A DNA stretch of 64,000 bases from Chryseobacterium jejuense (GCF_900100075.1 NZ_FNEG01000003.1:335766-399765), one strand, 5' to 3'; shown: positions 26,090 through 35,266, counted from the stretch's first letter. A program made the numbers and translations. The notes: generated from the sequence alone by a model not told the origin.

Positions 26090-26539
26090 ATGAAAAAAAG
26101 CTTCTTAATTTTCCTTTTATTGTTTTTCGGATTATGTTTTTCTCAAACCGAGAAAGATTTGTATGGAAAGTGGGTAGGAACAGATGCGGGTAGCTATGGC
26201 TCATTCACGTTTTTTTCCGATGGTTTTGTAAAAGCAGAGCTTGAAGGATTGAATATTGATGGTAGAAATCATGTAATTCCTGATGGACCAAATAAAGGAA
26301 AAATTGGACATGTGAAATATACTGCTGATTTTTCAAAAAAAATAATTAAATTTAATTTGATTGGATCATACAATGATTTCAATAATAAACTTGAAGAAAG
26401 TAAATTTTTAAGTGGACTTATTAAATTTATTAATGAGGATGAATTGCTACTGTTCTTCGACTTTGAAAACGAAACCCCGGCAGATATTGATCCTGCATCT
26501 CCAAATGTAATAACACTGCGTAGAGAAAAAGGCTTATAG
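26090..26539 (+). CDS. small secreted protein, lipocalin-like in layout
   Basis: The product is 149 residues. The signal peptide is MKKSFLIFLLLFFGLCFSQ. The mature part starts EKDLYGKWVGTDAGSYGSFT. A 'GKW' motif followed by strands is typical of lipocalin-like or 'extracellular endo' stress proteins in Bacteroidota. I cannot assign it to a defined family. It starts 15 nt after mutA and ends 8 nt before the DinB gene, so it is likely in the same transcript. Confidence 0.65.
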   Translation: MKKSFLIFLLLFFGLCFSQTEKDLYGKWVGTDAGSYGSFTFFSDGFVKAELEGLNIDGRNHVIPDGPNKGKIGHVKYTADFSKKIIKFNLIGSYNDFNNKLEESKFLSGLIKFINEDELLLFFDFENETPADIDPASPNVITLRREKGL

Positions 26540-26547
26540 TTTTAGGA

Positions 26548-26994
26548 ATGAAAGAAAAACTGATTGATTTATTTGAATACACCTATCATTTCAATGTTGA
26601 GATGATTAAAGTGATCTCTGAAAACAGAGAACTTGTAGATGATAAAACAATCAATCTCATTAATCACACGCTTAATGCACAACAAATCTGGAATGCCCGG
26701 ATACTGGGAGAGACCACCTTTGAAGTGTGGCAAATCAACCCTTTTGAATCCCTGATAGAAATCAATCATGGGAATTTTCTTAAAAGCATTGATATTATCA
26801 CCAATCTTGATCTCGAAAAGAGAATAGAATATCAGAATTCAAGAGGAACGAAATTTGAGAACAGTATTTTTGAAATGCTTTTTCATGCAGTGAATCACTC
26901 TACCTATCACAGAGGGCAAATCAATTCTTTGCTCAAACAGAATGGGATAACCCCTGTATTGACTGACTATATTTTTTATAAGAGAAACCCTTAA
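26548..26994 (+). CDS. DinB/YfiT-family protein
   Basis: The 148-residue four-helix-bundle protein has the three metal-ligand histidines of the DinB superfamily: INHTLNAQQIW near residue 40 and HAVNHSTYHRGQI near residue 115. Many members are bacillithiol or other thiol transferases or simply of unknown substrate. No DNA-damage link is visible in the context. Confidence 0.85.
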   Translation: MKEKLIDLFEYTYHFNVEMIKVISENRELVDDKTINLINHTLNAQQIWNARILGETTFEVWQINPFESLIEINHGNFLKSIDIITNLDLEKRIEYQNSRGTKFENSIFEMLFHAVNHSTYHRGQINSLLKQNGITPVLTDYIFYKRNP

Positions 26995-27000
26995 TATAAT

Positions 27001-27097
27001 GATGCTTCGATTCCATTCAGCATGACATTATTACAAATTAATTGTAAGAATAAAACAATTAGTATTAGAGATGCCATGCTAAGCGGAATCGAAGTAT
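27001..27097. repeat. inverted repeat (REP/BIME-like) overlapping an apparent gene start
   Basis: The left arm (27001-27026) reads GTCATGCTGAATGGAATCGA when complemented. The right arm (27072-27097) reads GCCATGCTAAGCGGAATCGA. The arms agree at about 20 of 26 positions and are separated by 45 bp. This is a recurrent palindromic intergenic repeat type. The right arm is translated as part of the longest open frame of the next gene, which suggests the gene starts later. Confidence 0.65.
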
Positions 27098-27129
27098 TCA
27101 TATTATTATTTACAATCTGGAACAAATCT

Positions 27130-28278
27130 GTGGGAAACAAACTATTAAACAAAGAAGTTCAAGACTATATCAACGCAAATCTAAAGGCAGATCTGCACTC
27201 ATTACTATTAAAAAAATCTCCGTTTCCTGAAGTTTCTATGCAGGAAATTGTACAACAAATTAAAGGAAAACAGGTAGCAGAGAAAAAGTTTCCTTTCCTA
27301 TTGAAGGATGGAGTTATTTTTCCACCACAGCTCAATATGGAGCAATCATCATCTGAAAAGACGGCTCTTTATAAATCTCAGATTTTAAAAGGTAAAAAGT
27401 TTATTGATCTAACCAGCGGTTTTGGAATTGATGCTTATTATCTATCTCAAAATTTTGAAGATATTACTTTAATAGAGCAAAATATAGAGCTTTTAGAGAT
27501 TGTTGAGCACAATTGGAATGTTCTAGAGAAGAAAGCAAGATTTATCAATCAGAAATTAGAAGATTTTTTAAATGAAAATCAGGAAAACTTTGATAGCATT
27601 TATCTTGACCCAGCCCGAAGAGATCAGAATAAAAACAAGGTTTTTCTTTTGGAGGATCTTTCCCCGAACATCCTTGAAATCCAGGAAAAATTGATGTCAA
27701 TATCAAGTCAGGTGATTATTAAGCTTTCACCATTAATTGACCTGAAATATCTTGTTTCAGTTGTACCCAATATTTTCAGACTTGATATTATTGCGCTTAA
27801 AAATGATGTAAAAGAAGTGGTAGCCTTTGTATCTGGAGAAAAGAAGAAAGGAATTTTTTGCAACTGTGTGAACCTTGAAAGTGGAGAATCTGACTTTAGT
27901 TTCACATTTGGGGATGAAGAAAATGCTCAATCGGAGTACTCTGAACCTGAAAAATTCATTTACATTCCCAATAATTCCATTTTAAAGGCTGGAACTTTTA
28001 ATTTAGTTTCTGAAAAATTCGGGGTTAAAAAATTACATCCCAATACTCACTTATATACTTCTTCTGAAAAGATTACCGAATTCCCTGGAAGAATTTTCGA
28101 AATGGAAGTTATTGATTCTAAAAAGATTAAAAAGAAGGAGCAATACAATATTATTTCAAAAAACTATCCTCTAAAACCTGAGGAGATCAAAAAGAAATAT
28201 GGATTAAAAGATGGTGGAAATGCCTACCTTATTTTTACACAGTCCAAAAAAGGGAAAATTATTTTAAAATCAGTATAA
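27130..28278 (+). CDS. class I SAM-dependent methyltransferase with THUMP-like domain
   Basis: From GTG at 27130 the product is 382 residues. A helical N-terminus (LLNKEVQDYINANLKADLHS) is followed by a Rossmann methyltransferase domain with motif I FIDLTSGFGIDAYYLS and the acidic end of motif II (LIEQN). The motif IV-like YLDPARRDQN follows. The C-terminal THUMP-like part runs to KKGKIILKSV. The frame is open back to an ATG at 27022, but those 36 codons are made by the palindromic repeat at 27001-27097, so I prefer the GTG. Substrate unknown; probably RNA. Confidence 0.75.
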   Translation: MGNKLLNKEVQDYINANLKADLHSLLLKKSPFPEVSMQEIVQQIKGKQVAEKKFPFLLKDGVIFPPQLNMEQSSSEKTALYKSQILKGKKFIDLTSGFGIDAYYLSQNFEDITLIEQNIELLEIVEHNWNVLEKKARFINQKLEDFLNENQENFDSIYLDPARRDQNKNKVFLLEDLSPNILEIQEKLMSISSQVIIKLSPLIDLKYLVSVVPNIFRLDIIALKNDVKEVVAFVSGEKKKGIFCNCVNLESGESDFSFTFGDEENAQSEYSEPEKFIYIPNNSILKAGTFNLVSEKFGVKKLHPNTHLYTSSEKITEFPGRIFEMEVIDSKKIKKKEQYNIISKNYPLKPEEIKKKYGLKDGGNAYLIFTQSKKGKIILKSV

Positions 28279-28283
28279 AAATG

Positions 28284-28314
28284 TTGCCAAAAGAAACAGG
28301 ATTTCTTAATTTTG
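28284..28314 (+). promoter_or_regulatory. promoter with about 95-nt leader
   Basis: TTG at 28284-28286, 20 nt, TAATTTTG at 28307-28314. The ATG of the next gene is at 28416, so the leader is unusually long and contains GTTTA/TAAAC complementarity. Confidence 0.6.
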
Positions 28315-28415
28315 GGCAATCAAAAATTAGAGCATGAAATCGCTCGCTGTTTAGCTTAATAGAATAAACTAAAATAGTGCGGTTCCATATGACATTTAAA
28401 AAATAAATTTTACAT

Positions 28416-28691
28416 ATGAAAAAATTAGTTATATGTTTAGCGATTGCAACGGTAGCTGTAAGCTGTAAAAAAGTACCGCAGGGTGGAAATAAAGGTACTT
28501 TGAAACTTGAAGAAGGAGTAGATAGATATTCTGATGATGCTCAGGGTGGAGAAGCTCATGCTACACATGGGGCTGCTGCTGAACATAAGGAAGAAGCAGC
28601 TAAACCAGAAGTTGCAGCTCCTAAAACAGATAGTACTGCTGCTGCAAAGCCTGCTGAAAAAAAGGAAGAGGCTCCAAAAGCTGAACACTAA
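28416..28691 (+). CDS. small lipoprotein with Ala/Glu/Lys/Pro-rich tail
   Basis: The product is 91 residues. The lipobox AVSC places the lipidated cysteine at residue 17 (MKKLVICLAIATVAVSC). The mature part starts KKVPQGGNKGTLKLEEGVDR, then becomes low-complexity and rich in Ala, Glu, Lys and Pro (from about residue 45), ending KAEH. Such tails are flexible and could span the periplasm. No catalytic domain is present. It is monocistronic, with its own promoter and terminator. Confidence 0.75.
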   Translation: MKKLVICLAIATVAVSCKKVPQGGNKGTLKLEEGVDRYSDDAQGGEAHATHGAAAEHKEEAAKPEVAAPKTDSTAAAKPAEKKEEAPKAEH

Positions 28692-28710
28692 TTATTAGTA
28701 TACAATATAA

Positions 28711-28742
28711 AAATGCCCTGTTTTTTGACAGGGCATTTTTTA
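28711..28742 (+). terminator. terminator
   Basis: AAATGCCCTGT and ACAGGGCATTT, followed by TTTTATTTTT. Confidence 0.85.
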
Positions 28743-28861
28743 TTTTTAAAAATCACTAACAGGGCAATCATCAGGAAATAATATTTTTCTTTAGAAAATC
28801 CTGTGTTTTTACTTGGTCCAGCGGTGCATTTTTTTTAATTTTAACAAAATAAAATTTTACA

Positions 28862-30241
28862 ATGCAAGAGACATTAAATTACATCAACGAAAACAAACAG
28901 CGTTTCGTGGATGAATTATTTGAGTTATTGAGAATCCCTTCTATTTCTGCAGATCCGGCATATAAAGATGATGTATTGAAGTGTGCGGATGTATGTGCAG
29001 AACACCTTAAGAATGCAGGAGCTGACAATGTTGAAATATGTGAAACTAAAGGTTACCCTATCGTTTTCGGAGAAAAAATTATAGATACAAACCTTCCAAC
29101 GGTATTGGTTTACGGACACTACGACGTACAGCCTGCAGATCCATTGGAATTATGGAGAAAGCCACCTTTCGAGCCTTATATCGAGAAAACGGAACTTCAC
29201 CCGGACGGAGCTATCTTTGCAAGAGGAGCTGCAGATGATAAAGGACAGTTCTTTATGCACCTGAAAGCGTTTGAAGCAATGATGAGAACCAATACACTTC
29301 CTTGCAACGTTAAATTTATTCTGGAAGGAGAAGAAGAAGTAGGATCTGTAAGTTTAGGAGACTTTGTGAATGAAAACAAAGAAAAACTATCTTGTGACTC
29401 TATTCTGATTTCAGATACACATATCTATAGCAATGAACAACCAACTGTTACAACAGGACTAAGAGGATTAAGCTATGTAGAAGTAGAAGTGGAAGGACCG
29501 AACAGAGACCTTCACTCAGGACTTTATGGTGGAGCGGTTCCAAACCCGATTCATGTATTGTCTAGAATGATTGCTAATCTTATTGATGAAAATGGGCATA
29601 TCACTATTGACGGTTTCTATGATAATGTGGAGATTGTATCTGATGCCGACAGAACAGAAATGAATAAACTAAAGGATAATCCTGAAGAATTCAAAAAATC
29701 TATCGGATTGAGCAATATTGAAGGAGAAAAAGGATATACAACTTTAGAAAGAGCTTCTATTCGTCCTACTTTAGACTGTAATGGTATCTGGGGTGGATAT
29801 ACAGGAGAAGGGGCTAAAACAGTAATTCCTTCCAAAGCTTTCGCTAAAATTTCAATGCGTTTGGTTCCTTACCAGACTCCTGAAGAAATTACAGAGAAAT
29901 TCACGAAATATTTCGAAAAAATTGCTCCGGATACTGTAAAAGTAAAAGTAACGCCTCACCACGGAGGAATGCCTTATGTATTACAAAGTGATACCAAAGA
30001 ATTCTTAGCGGCTAAAAAGGCTATGGAAACAGCATTTGGGAAAGAAGTATTACCATACAGAAGTGGTGGAAGTATTCCAATTACAGCTATGTTCGAGAAG
30101 GTTTTAGGAGCTAAGTCAGTATTGATGGGCTTTGGGTTGGATTCTGATGCGATCCACTCTCCAAACGAGCACTATGGATTATTTAATTTCTACAAAGGAA
30201 TTGAAAGTATTCCATTATTTTTTGAAAATTATTCAAAATAA
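28862..30241 (+). CDS. M20 family dipeptidase
   Basis: The 459-residue zinc peptidase is of the M20 type. Metal and active-site boxes are VYGHYDVQPAD near residue 85, ARGAADDKGQF near 121, and LEGEEEVGS near 153 with the catalytic Glu. The dimerisation domain (about 190-350) includes RDLHSGLYGGAV. The end GFGLDSDAIHSPNEHY supplies the last ligand. No signal peptide, so it is cytosolic and probably cleaves dipeptides taken up as nutrients. Confidence 0.93.
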   Translation: MQETLNYINENKQRFVDELFELLRIPSISADPAYKDDVLKCADVCAEHLKNAGADNVEICETKGYPIVFGEKIIDTNLPTVLVYGHYDVQPADPLELWRKPPFEPYIEKTELHPDGAIFARGAADDKGQFFMHLKAFEAMMRTNTLPCNVKFILEGEEEVGSVSLGDFVNENKEKLSCDSILISDTHIYSNEQPTVTTGLRGLSYVEVEVEGPNRDLHSGLYGGAVPNPIHVLSRMIANLIDENGHITIDGFYDNVEIVSDADRTEMNKLKDNPEEFKKSIGLSNIEGEKGYTTLERASIRPTLDCNGIWGGYTGEGAKTVIPSKAFAKISMRLVPYQTPEEITEKFTKYFEKIAPDTVKVKVTPHHGGMPYVLQSDTKEFLAAKKAMETAFGKEVLPYRSGGSIPITAMFEKVLGAKSVLMGFGLDSDAIHSPNEHYGLFNFYKGIESIPLFFENYSK

Positions 30242-30269
30242 ATATTGAATACAACCATATATAATTTAT

Positions 30270-30300
30270 AACCAGGCGCTTCTTATAAGCGCCTGGTTTT
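30270..30300 (+). terminator. terminator
   Basis: AACCAGGCGCTT and AAGCGCCTGGTT form a perfect 12-bp stem with a 5-nt loop and long T-run. Confidence 0.88.
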
Positions 30301-30510
30301 TTTTAACCTATGGTAAAAACTAAAAGAATGAATAATTCCTTGAAAAGAGTTTTTATGAAAAAAAATATATTTTGAGTTTAATTAGAATAATAATAAAATA
30401 CAGCCTATAAAAAGATAAACCCTCTGAAAACAAAAGCTTTATTTTTTATTTGTAGATAGTTATTTCACTATTCAAGGAAAGTTTATATTTTTATTCCAAA
30501 CTTGAAAACT

Positions 30511-31428
30511 ATGAAAAAAATCTACTCAATCGCTTGCGCTTTATTGGGGGTGTTTTGCATTGCCCAACAGGCGGTATCTTTTGAAGATATTGAAGGTTTT
30601 ATGACCGGAAATATTCACGGACAAGGAGCATGGATCAGTACTCCTACAGGTGGCAATCCTGAAAACGTTACCCATCAGACGATCAGTACAGATGCGGCGA
30701 CCGATGGAAACAGTGCTCTGAAAATTGTTAGAGAATCCATTTATGGCATTCAGCCGGAACCTATTATTGGTGGGTTTTATAATTTAGGAACTCCACTTAC
30801 CAGTACCCATTTTTCAGTTTCATTTGATATTAATATGTCCCAGCTTAACGAATCTGTGTTTGGCTTTCAGGGTGTAGATTATGTGAATGAGAAGACTGTA
30901 GTAAGAGTGGACTTTGATAAAACAGGGATAATAAAAATTTTAAATAAGGATCCAAATGTTCAGAATATGGTTTCTACTTCCGGAGTTTGGGCTCCCAATG
31001 CATGGTATAGAGTTAAGATAGTAGGCACGGCAATGGAGACCAGATATTATTTGAATGATACTTTAATTTATGCAGAACCGGTTTCAAGCCCTCTTGCTAT
31101 GGACCAGCTGCGATTTGTTCACAATAATGGACTAGGAACAGCCTATTTTGATAATATTAAAATTAATGATGAATTGATGTTGTCTGTTAAAGAAACAATG
31201 CCGGATGCTAAAACATTCATTCTATATCCTAATCCTGTAACGGATCTTCTTCATATCAAATCCAAAGAAAACGTAAACAAAGTGGAAATCTATGATATCA
31301 GTGGAAGAAAAATGTCTGCAGATTTGAATGACAATCAAGTAAATGTTAAAAACCTGAATCCAGGAAGCTATATTATTAACATTGAAACGAAAAAAGGTAA
31401 AACTACTGAGAAGTTTATTAAAAAATAA
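30511..31428 (+). CDS. secreted protein with type IX secretion sorting domain
   Basis: The product is 305 residues. The signal peptide MKKIYSIACALLGVFCIAQ is followed by a concanavalin-like beta-sandwich region (about 20-230; FEDIEGFMTGNIHGQGAW; ATDGNSALKIVRES; AYFDNIKIND). The last 75 residues are a type A T9SS domain: FILYPNPVTDLLHIKS, KVEIYDISGRKM, LNPGSYIINIET, ending KFIKK. Likely cell-surface or secreted, perhaps sugar-binding. An open TTG three codons upstream is an unlikely start. Confidence 0.85.
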   Translation: MKKIYSIACALLGVFCIAQQAVSFEDIEGFMTGNIHGQGAWISTPTGGNPENVTHQTISTDAATDGNSALKIVRESIYGIQPEPIIGGFYNLGTPLTSTHFSVSFDINMSQLNESVFGFQGVDYVNEKTVVRVDFDKTGIIKILNKDPNVQNMVSTSGVWAPNAWYRVKIVGTAMETRYYLNDTLIYAEPVSSPLAMDQLRFVHNNGLGTAYFDNIKINDELMLSVKETMPDAKTFILYPNPVTDLLHIKSKENVNKVEIYDISGRKMSADLNDNQVNVKNLNPGSYIINIETKKGKTTEKFIKK

Positions 31429-31452
31429 TACCTGATAAATCTTAGTATCAGT

Positions 31453-31480
31453 AAAACGCTCCATTTGGAGCGTTTTTGTT
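31453..31480 (+). terminator. terminator
   Basis: AAAACGCTCC and GGAGCGTTTT around ATTT, then TTGTT. Confidence 0.8.
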
Positions 31481-31506
31481 ATTTTAGAGAAATATTTTAA
31501 AACAAT

Positions 31507-32214
31507 ATGTCAAAAAATAAAACCGCATATATAACAGGAGGAACCAAAGGGATAGGATTTGGGATTGCAAAAATTTTGCTTGAAAATGGAATTTCAGTAG
31601 CATTTTCAGGAAGAAAAAGAGAGGATGTTATGAAAGCTGAAGAAGATCTTAAACAGTATTCTGATAATGTCCTGGGAATTGTTTCTGATGTAAGAAGCCT
31701 TGAGAGTGAAGAAGAAGCTGTAAAATATACCATTGAAAAATTCGGGAGACTGGATTATGTAATTGCCAATGCAGGTTTAGGGATATTCAAACCCGTAGAT
31801 GAACTAACTGCTGAAGAGTGGAATGATATGATAGAAACCAATCTTACTGGTGTTTTTTATACCTTAAAAGCTTCTGTAGAAGAACTTAAAAAGACAGAAG
31901 GCTATTATATTACCATTTCAAGCCTGGCGGGAGCTAATTTCTTTGAAAACGGAACAGGGTACAACGCTTCAAAATTCGGTGTTGTAGGATTTACACAGGC
32001 GGCTATGATTGATTTAAGAAAGTATAATATCAAATCTACCGTAATAATGCCGGGATCAGTTGCCACCTATTTTAATGGAAATGTACCTTCAGAAAAAGAC
32101 AATTGGAAGATCCAGCCTGAAGATATGGGGAATCTGATATTGGATATTTTAAAGATGAATTCGAGGGTTTTGCCTAGTAAAATTGAGTTTAGAGCAACAA
32201 AACCAGGCAAATAA
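31507..32214 (+). CDS. short-chain dehydrogenase/reductase
   Basis: The 235-residue classical SDR has the cofactor motif TGGTKGIGFGIAK at about 8-20, NAG at about 88, the catalytic Ser in ISSLAG near 138 and the Tyr-Lys pair in YNASK near 151. A basic stretch after strand 2 (FSGRKRED) hints at NADP preference. The substrate cannot be told. It is monocistronic between a terminator and the etf promoter region. Confidence 0.88.
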   Translation: MSKNKTAYITGGTKGIGFGIAKILLENGISVAFSGRKREDVMKAEEDLKQYSDNVLGIVSDVRSLESEEEAVKYTIEKFGRLDYVIANAGLGIFKPVDELTAEEWNDMIETNLTGVFYTLKASVEELKKTEGYYITISSLAGANFFENGTGYNASKFGVVGFTQAAMIDLRKYNIKSTVIMPGSVATYFNGNVPSEKDNWKIQPEDMGNLILDILKMNSRVLPSKIEFRATKPGK

Positions 32215-32248
32215 ATACTTTTAATGTATTGAATAATAATTTAATAAG

Positions 32249-32266
32249 TATTATGCATGCATAATA
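32249..32266. promoter_or_regulatory. 18-bp perfect palindrome upstream of etfBA
   Basis: TATTATGCATGCATAATA is identical to its own reverse complement. It sits 98 bp before the etfB start in an otherwise plain AT-rich spacer. This is the form expected of a dimeric repressor operator; the regulator is not identified. Confidence 0.45.
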
Positions 32267-32363
32267 TATTTTTTATTTATATTAGCAAAAATTAATTCAA
32301 ACAAAATCTCTGCATAAAGTGTCATGATTTTATGCCTAAAAGAGAAAAAATAAAATAGTACAC

Positions 32364-33110
32364 ATGAAAATATTAGTTTGTATTAGTAGTGTTCCGGATA
32401 CTACTTCCAAAATTAACTTTACAGCAGATAAATCTGCTTTCGACAAAAACGGAATTCAGTGGGTAATCAATCCACTAGATGAATTTGCATTGACAAAAGC
32501 GGTTAAACTTCAGGAATCTCAGGGAGCAACTGTAACAGTAATCAATGTAGGAGATGCTGCTACAGAACCTGTAATCAGAAAAGCATTAGCCATTGGTGCT
32601 AATGATGCAGTAAGAGTAAACCTTGATCCAAAGGATAGCTATTCTACAGCAAAAGAAATTGCAGCTGTAGCTCAAAACGGAGGATATGATTTGATCCTTT
32701 GTGGAAAAGAATCTATCGATTATAACGGTGGATCTGTACCGGGAATGGTCGCTCAGTTATTGAACCAGCCTTTCGTAAACGCATCTGTAGGATTAGATGT
32801 AAATGGAAGCGAAGCTACTGCAGTAAGAGAAATCGAAGGTGGAAAAGAAACTATTTCTGTTAAATTACCAGCAATTATCGCAGGTCAGAAAGGATTAGTG
32901 GATGAAAAAGACCTTATCATTCCAAACATGAGAGGGATTATGTCTGCAAGAACAAAGCCTTTACAAGTAGTAGAGCCTACTTCTTCAGAAGTTAAAGTTC
33001 AGGGAGTATCTTATGACAGTGTTCCACCAAGAGCAGCTGTGAAAATGGTTTCTCCGGACAATCTGGATGAATTGGTAAGATTACTTCACGAAGAAGCTAA
33101 AGTGATCTAA
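32364..33110 (+). CDS. etfB: electron transfer flavoprotein beta subunit
   Basis: The 248-residue protein begins MKILVCISSVPDTTSKINF and has NPLDEFALTKAVKL, GKESIDYNGGSVPGMVAQLL and the signature region VREIEGGKETISVKLPAIIA. With EtfA it collects electrons from acyl-CoA dehydrogenases and passes them to ETF-quinone oxidoreductase. etfA follows after 41 nt. Confidence 0.96.
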   Translation: MKILVCISSVPDTTSKINFTADKSAFDKNGIQWVINPLDEFALTKAVKLQESQGATVTVINVGDAATEPVIRKALAIGANDAVRVNLDPKDSYSTAKEIAAVAQNGGYDLILCGKESIDYNGGSVPGMVAQLLNQPFVNASVGLDVNGSEATAVREIEGGKETISVKLPAIIAGQKGLVDEKDLIIPNMRGIMSARTKPLQVVEPTSSEVKVQGVSYDSVPPRAAVKMVSPDNLDELVRLLHEEAKVI

Positions 33111-33151
33111 TTCTTGTAATCCTTTAATTTTTAATCTTTAAATTTAAGAAA

Positions 33152-34099
33152 ATGGCAGTATTCGTATACGCAGAAAATATAAATGGAGTTTACAAAAAAG
33201 CAGCTTTTGAAGCAGTTGCTTACGCTAAAGCAGTTGCTGATAAAGCAGGAGATACCGTTACAGCGATCTCTGTAAACCCTACTGATTCTTCAGATTTATT
33301 ATACAAATATGGAGCATCAAATGTGATCAATATCAAAGACGAAGGTCTTAAAAATTTCTCAGCAAAAGCATTTGCACAGGCTGTAAATGAAGTAGCTGAC
33401 GGAAATATTATAGTTTTCCCTCACACTACAGATGCTTCTTCAGTAGCTCCTATGTTAGCGATCATGAAGAATTATTCTTTAATTACTAATGCATTAGAGG
33501 CTCCTGAAAGTCTTTCACCTTTCCAGGTGAAGAGAAGAGCATTCTCAGGAAAAGGATTTATGCATGCAAAAGCAGAAGGAAACGGAGTAATTGTTACAGT
33601 TTCTCAAAATGCTTTCGGTGTTAAAGAAAACGCTGTATCAGGTTCAGAAGAAGTGAAAAACTTATCTGTAGCTAATGATGATACTAAAGTGATTTCTCAC
33701 GAACAAAGTTCAGGGAAATTAGACCTTAAAGAAGCTGAAGTAGTTGTTTCTGCAGGTAGAGGAATGAAAGGTCCTGAAAACTGGGGAATGGTTGAAGATT
33801 TAGCTAATGTTTTAGGAGCAGCTACAGCATGTTCTAAGCCTGTTTCTGACATTGGTTGGAGACCTCACACAGAACACGTAGGACAAACAGGTAAAGCAAT
33901 TTCACCAAACCTTTATATTGCAATAGGAATTTCAGGAGCTATTCAGCACTTAGCTGGAGTTAACTCTTCAAAAACTATCGTAGTAATCAATAACGACGCT
34001 GAAGCACCTTTCTTCAAGTCTGCTGATTATGGAGTAGTAGGAGATGCATTCCAGATTATTCCTGCTTTAACAGAGAAAATCAAAGCAATCAAAGGATAA
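33152..34099 (+). CDS. etfA: electron transfer flavoprotein alpha subunit
   Basis: The 315-residue protein has an N-terminal domain I (about 1-185) and the FAD-binding C-terminal domain: VSAGRGMKGPENWGM, then DIGWRPHTEHVGQTGK, SPNLYIAIGISGAIQHLAG and VVINNDAEAPFFKSADYG. It is the FAD-carrying partner of EtfB. A perfect bidirectional terminator follows. Confidence 0.97.
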   Translation: MAVFVYAENINGVYKKAAFEAVAYAKAVADKAGDTVTAISVNPTDSSDLLYKYGASNVINIKDEGLKNFSAKAFAQAVNEVADGNIIVFPHTTDASSVAPMLAIMKNYSLITNALEAPESLSPFQVKRRAFSGKGFMHAKAEGNGVIVTVSQNAFGVKENAVSGSEEVKNLSVANDDTKVISHEQSSGKLDLKEAEVVVSAGRGMKGPENWGMVEDLANVLGAATACSKPVSDIGWRPHTEHVGQTGKAISPNLYIAIGISGAIQHLAGVNSSKTIVVINNDAEAPFFKSADYGVVGDAFQIIPALTEKIKAIKG

Positions 34100-34148
34100 T
34101 TCCTTGATTAAAAATATAAATAATCCGAATCCTATCTGGTTATCAATT

Positions 34149-34180
34149 AAAGTCGAAAGAGAAATCTTTCGACTTTTTTA
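34149..34180. terminator. bidirectional terminator
   Basis: AAAGTCGAAAGA and TCTTTCGACTTT form a perfect 12-bp stem with a GAAA loop, flanked by A and T runs. It separates etfA from the convergent gene at 34227. Confidence 0.87.
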
Positions 34181-34226
34181 TTTACTTGAATTACTTTATC
34201 TTGAAAGCGGGTAAATCTAACTCTAT

Positions 34227-34982
34227 TTATTCCCCAAAATAGGTTATTGTAAAAGATCGTTCACTGACAGCGTAATGTCCGGTATTACAGTTAAAGCATG
34301 GGATGCCTCCAAACTCTAGGACCTCGTCCCCATTAAAATACAGGATAATGGTTCCACCTCCGTTATACCACCCGGATTTTCGATTGGACATGCTTTTATA
34401 TTCGTAAAGTGTATTCGAGTACCGGATATTCCAGGCGAAGCTATTGTAATCTGAAGAAGGACCTATAAAACCCTGTAAAGATAATTGATAATATCCTTTT
34501 CTCGGAATAGTATAGGTGTTATCGGTTGTGTTCCAATTACCGTCATTTCTAGTAGTGATAAAAGAGAATTTATTAAAGCCGGTGTTTTCGGATATAATAA
34601 ATTCATTTGTGGCCCTTCCTGCAGCAATAACGTGAGGTACAAATGAGTTGGGGGTAGTTGCTGTTGTTGACAGTTTTTCCCATACACTTCCATTAAAATA
34701 ATAAAATCCTGAAATATCTACATTGACAGTAGTTCCTGTTGGTGTTCCTGTGGATATATTATTAATATAAACCATAGTGGATAAAGGAATGTCAGTCATG
34801 CTTTGAGCTCTTTGTCTGTCTACCCTCGGGATCAGAATGCCATCTACATTTTTGGCATTTCCCGTGGCTTCTTTGGCTTCTATTGCCAATGTGGTGGAAG
34901 GTGTAGCGGTGTTAATTCCTATTTGAGCGTTGATCCCTACAGAAAATAATATTACTCCTGAAATAATTGATTTTTTTTTCAT
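34227..34982 (-). CDS. secreted protein with C1q/TNF-like C-terminal region
   Basis: The product is 251 residues. The signal peptide ends GINAQ. The N-terminal part (IGINTATPSTTLAIEAK; NVDGILIPRVDRQRAQSM; GFYYFNGSVWEKL) is a layout common in Chryseobacterium surface proteins that resembles phage tail-fibre bases. From about residue 115 the strands NKFSFITTRND, GYYQLSLQGFIG and ERSFTITYFGE suggest a C1q-like jelly roll. The fold call rests on pattern only. No sorting domain is present. Confidence 0.7.
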   Translation of the reverse strand: MKKKSIISGVILFSVGINAQIGINTATPSTTLAIEAKEATGNAKNVDGILIPRVDRQRAQSMTDIPLSTMVYINNISTGTPTGTTVNVDISGFYYFNGSVWEKLSTTATTPNSFVPHVIAAGRATNEFIISENTGFNKFSFITTRNDGNWNTTDNTYTIPRKGYYQLSLQGFIGPSSDYNSFAWNIRYSNTLYEYKSMSNRKSGWYNGGGTIILYFNGDEVLEFGGIPCFNCNTGHYAVSERSFTITYFGE

Positions 34983-35253
34983 TTTGTTTTTTCTGATTAT
35001 ATTAATATCCTTCTGGCAAAAGGTTTTACAGTACTAATATATGCAATGATAAAAATATGGATCGTGTTTTGTGAAGTATAAAAACCACCGTCAGGCAATA
35101 TAGCTATGAAATTTTAAATAACGGAGTAGTAGCTGTGACATAAAATTCGTTTAAAAGAATGAAATGTTTTAGAATATCAATATTTTGGATATTTATGAAT
35201 TTTTTCACCCCTATTTTTGTATAAAAAGTAAAACCTACAACGAAAAATTAATT

Positions 35254-35261
35254 TATATTTG
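35254..35261 (+). promoter_or_regulatory. -7 promoter box
   Basis: TATATTTG ends only 5 nt before the ATG at 35267. Transcription would begin close to the start codon, so this mRNA may be nearly leaderless. Confidence 0.45.
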
Positions 35262-35266
35262 CAGGT

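Noticed and set aside
28316..28400. Sequence with GCTGTTTAGCTTAATAG recalls the tag-end of tmRNA.
   Set aside because: No tRNA-like 5' or 3' halves, no GGGGCTGATTCTGGATTCGAC-type start and too short. Similarity is limited to a few bases.
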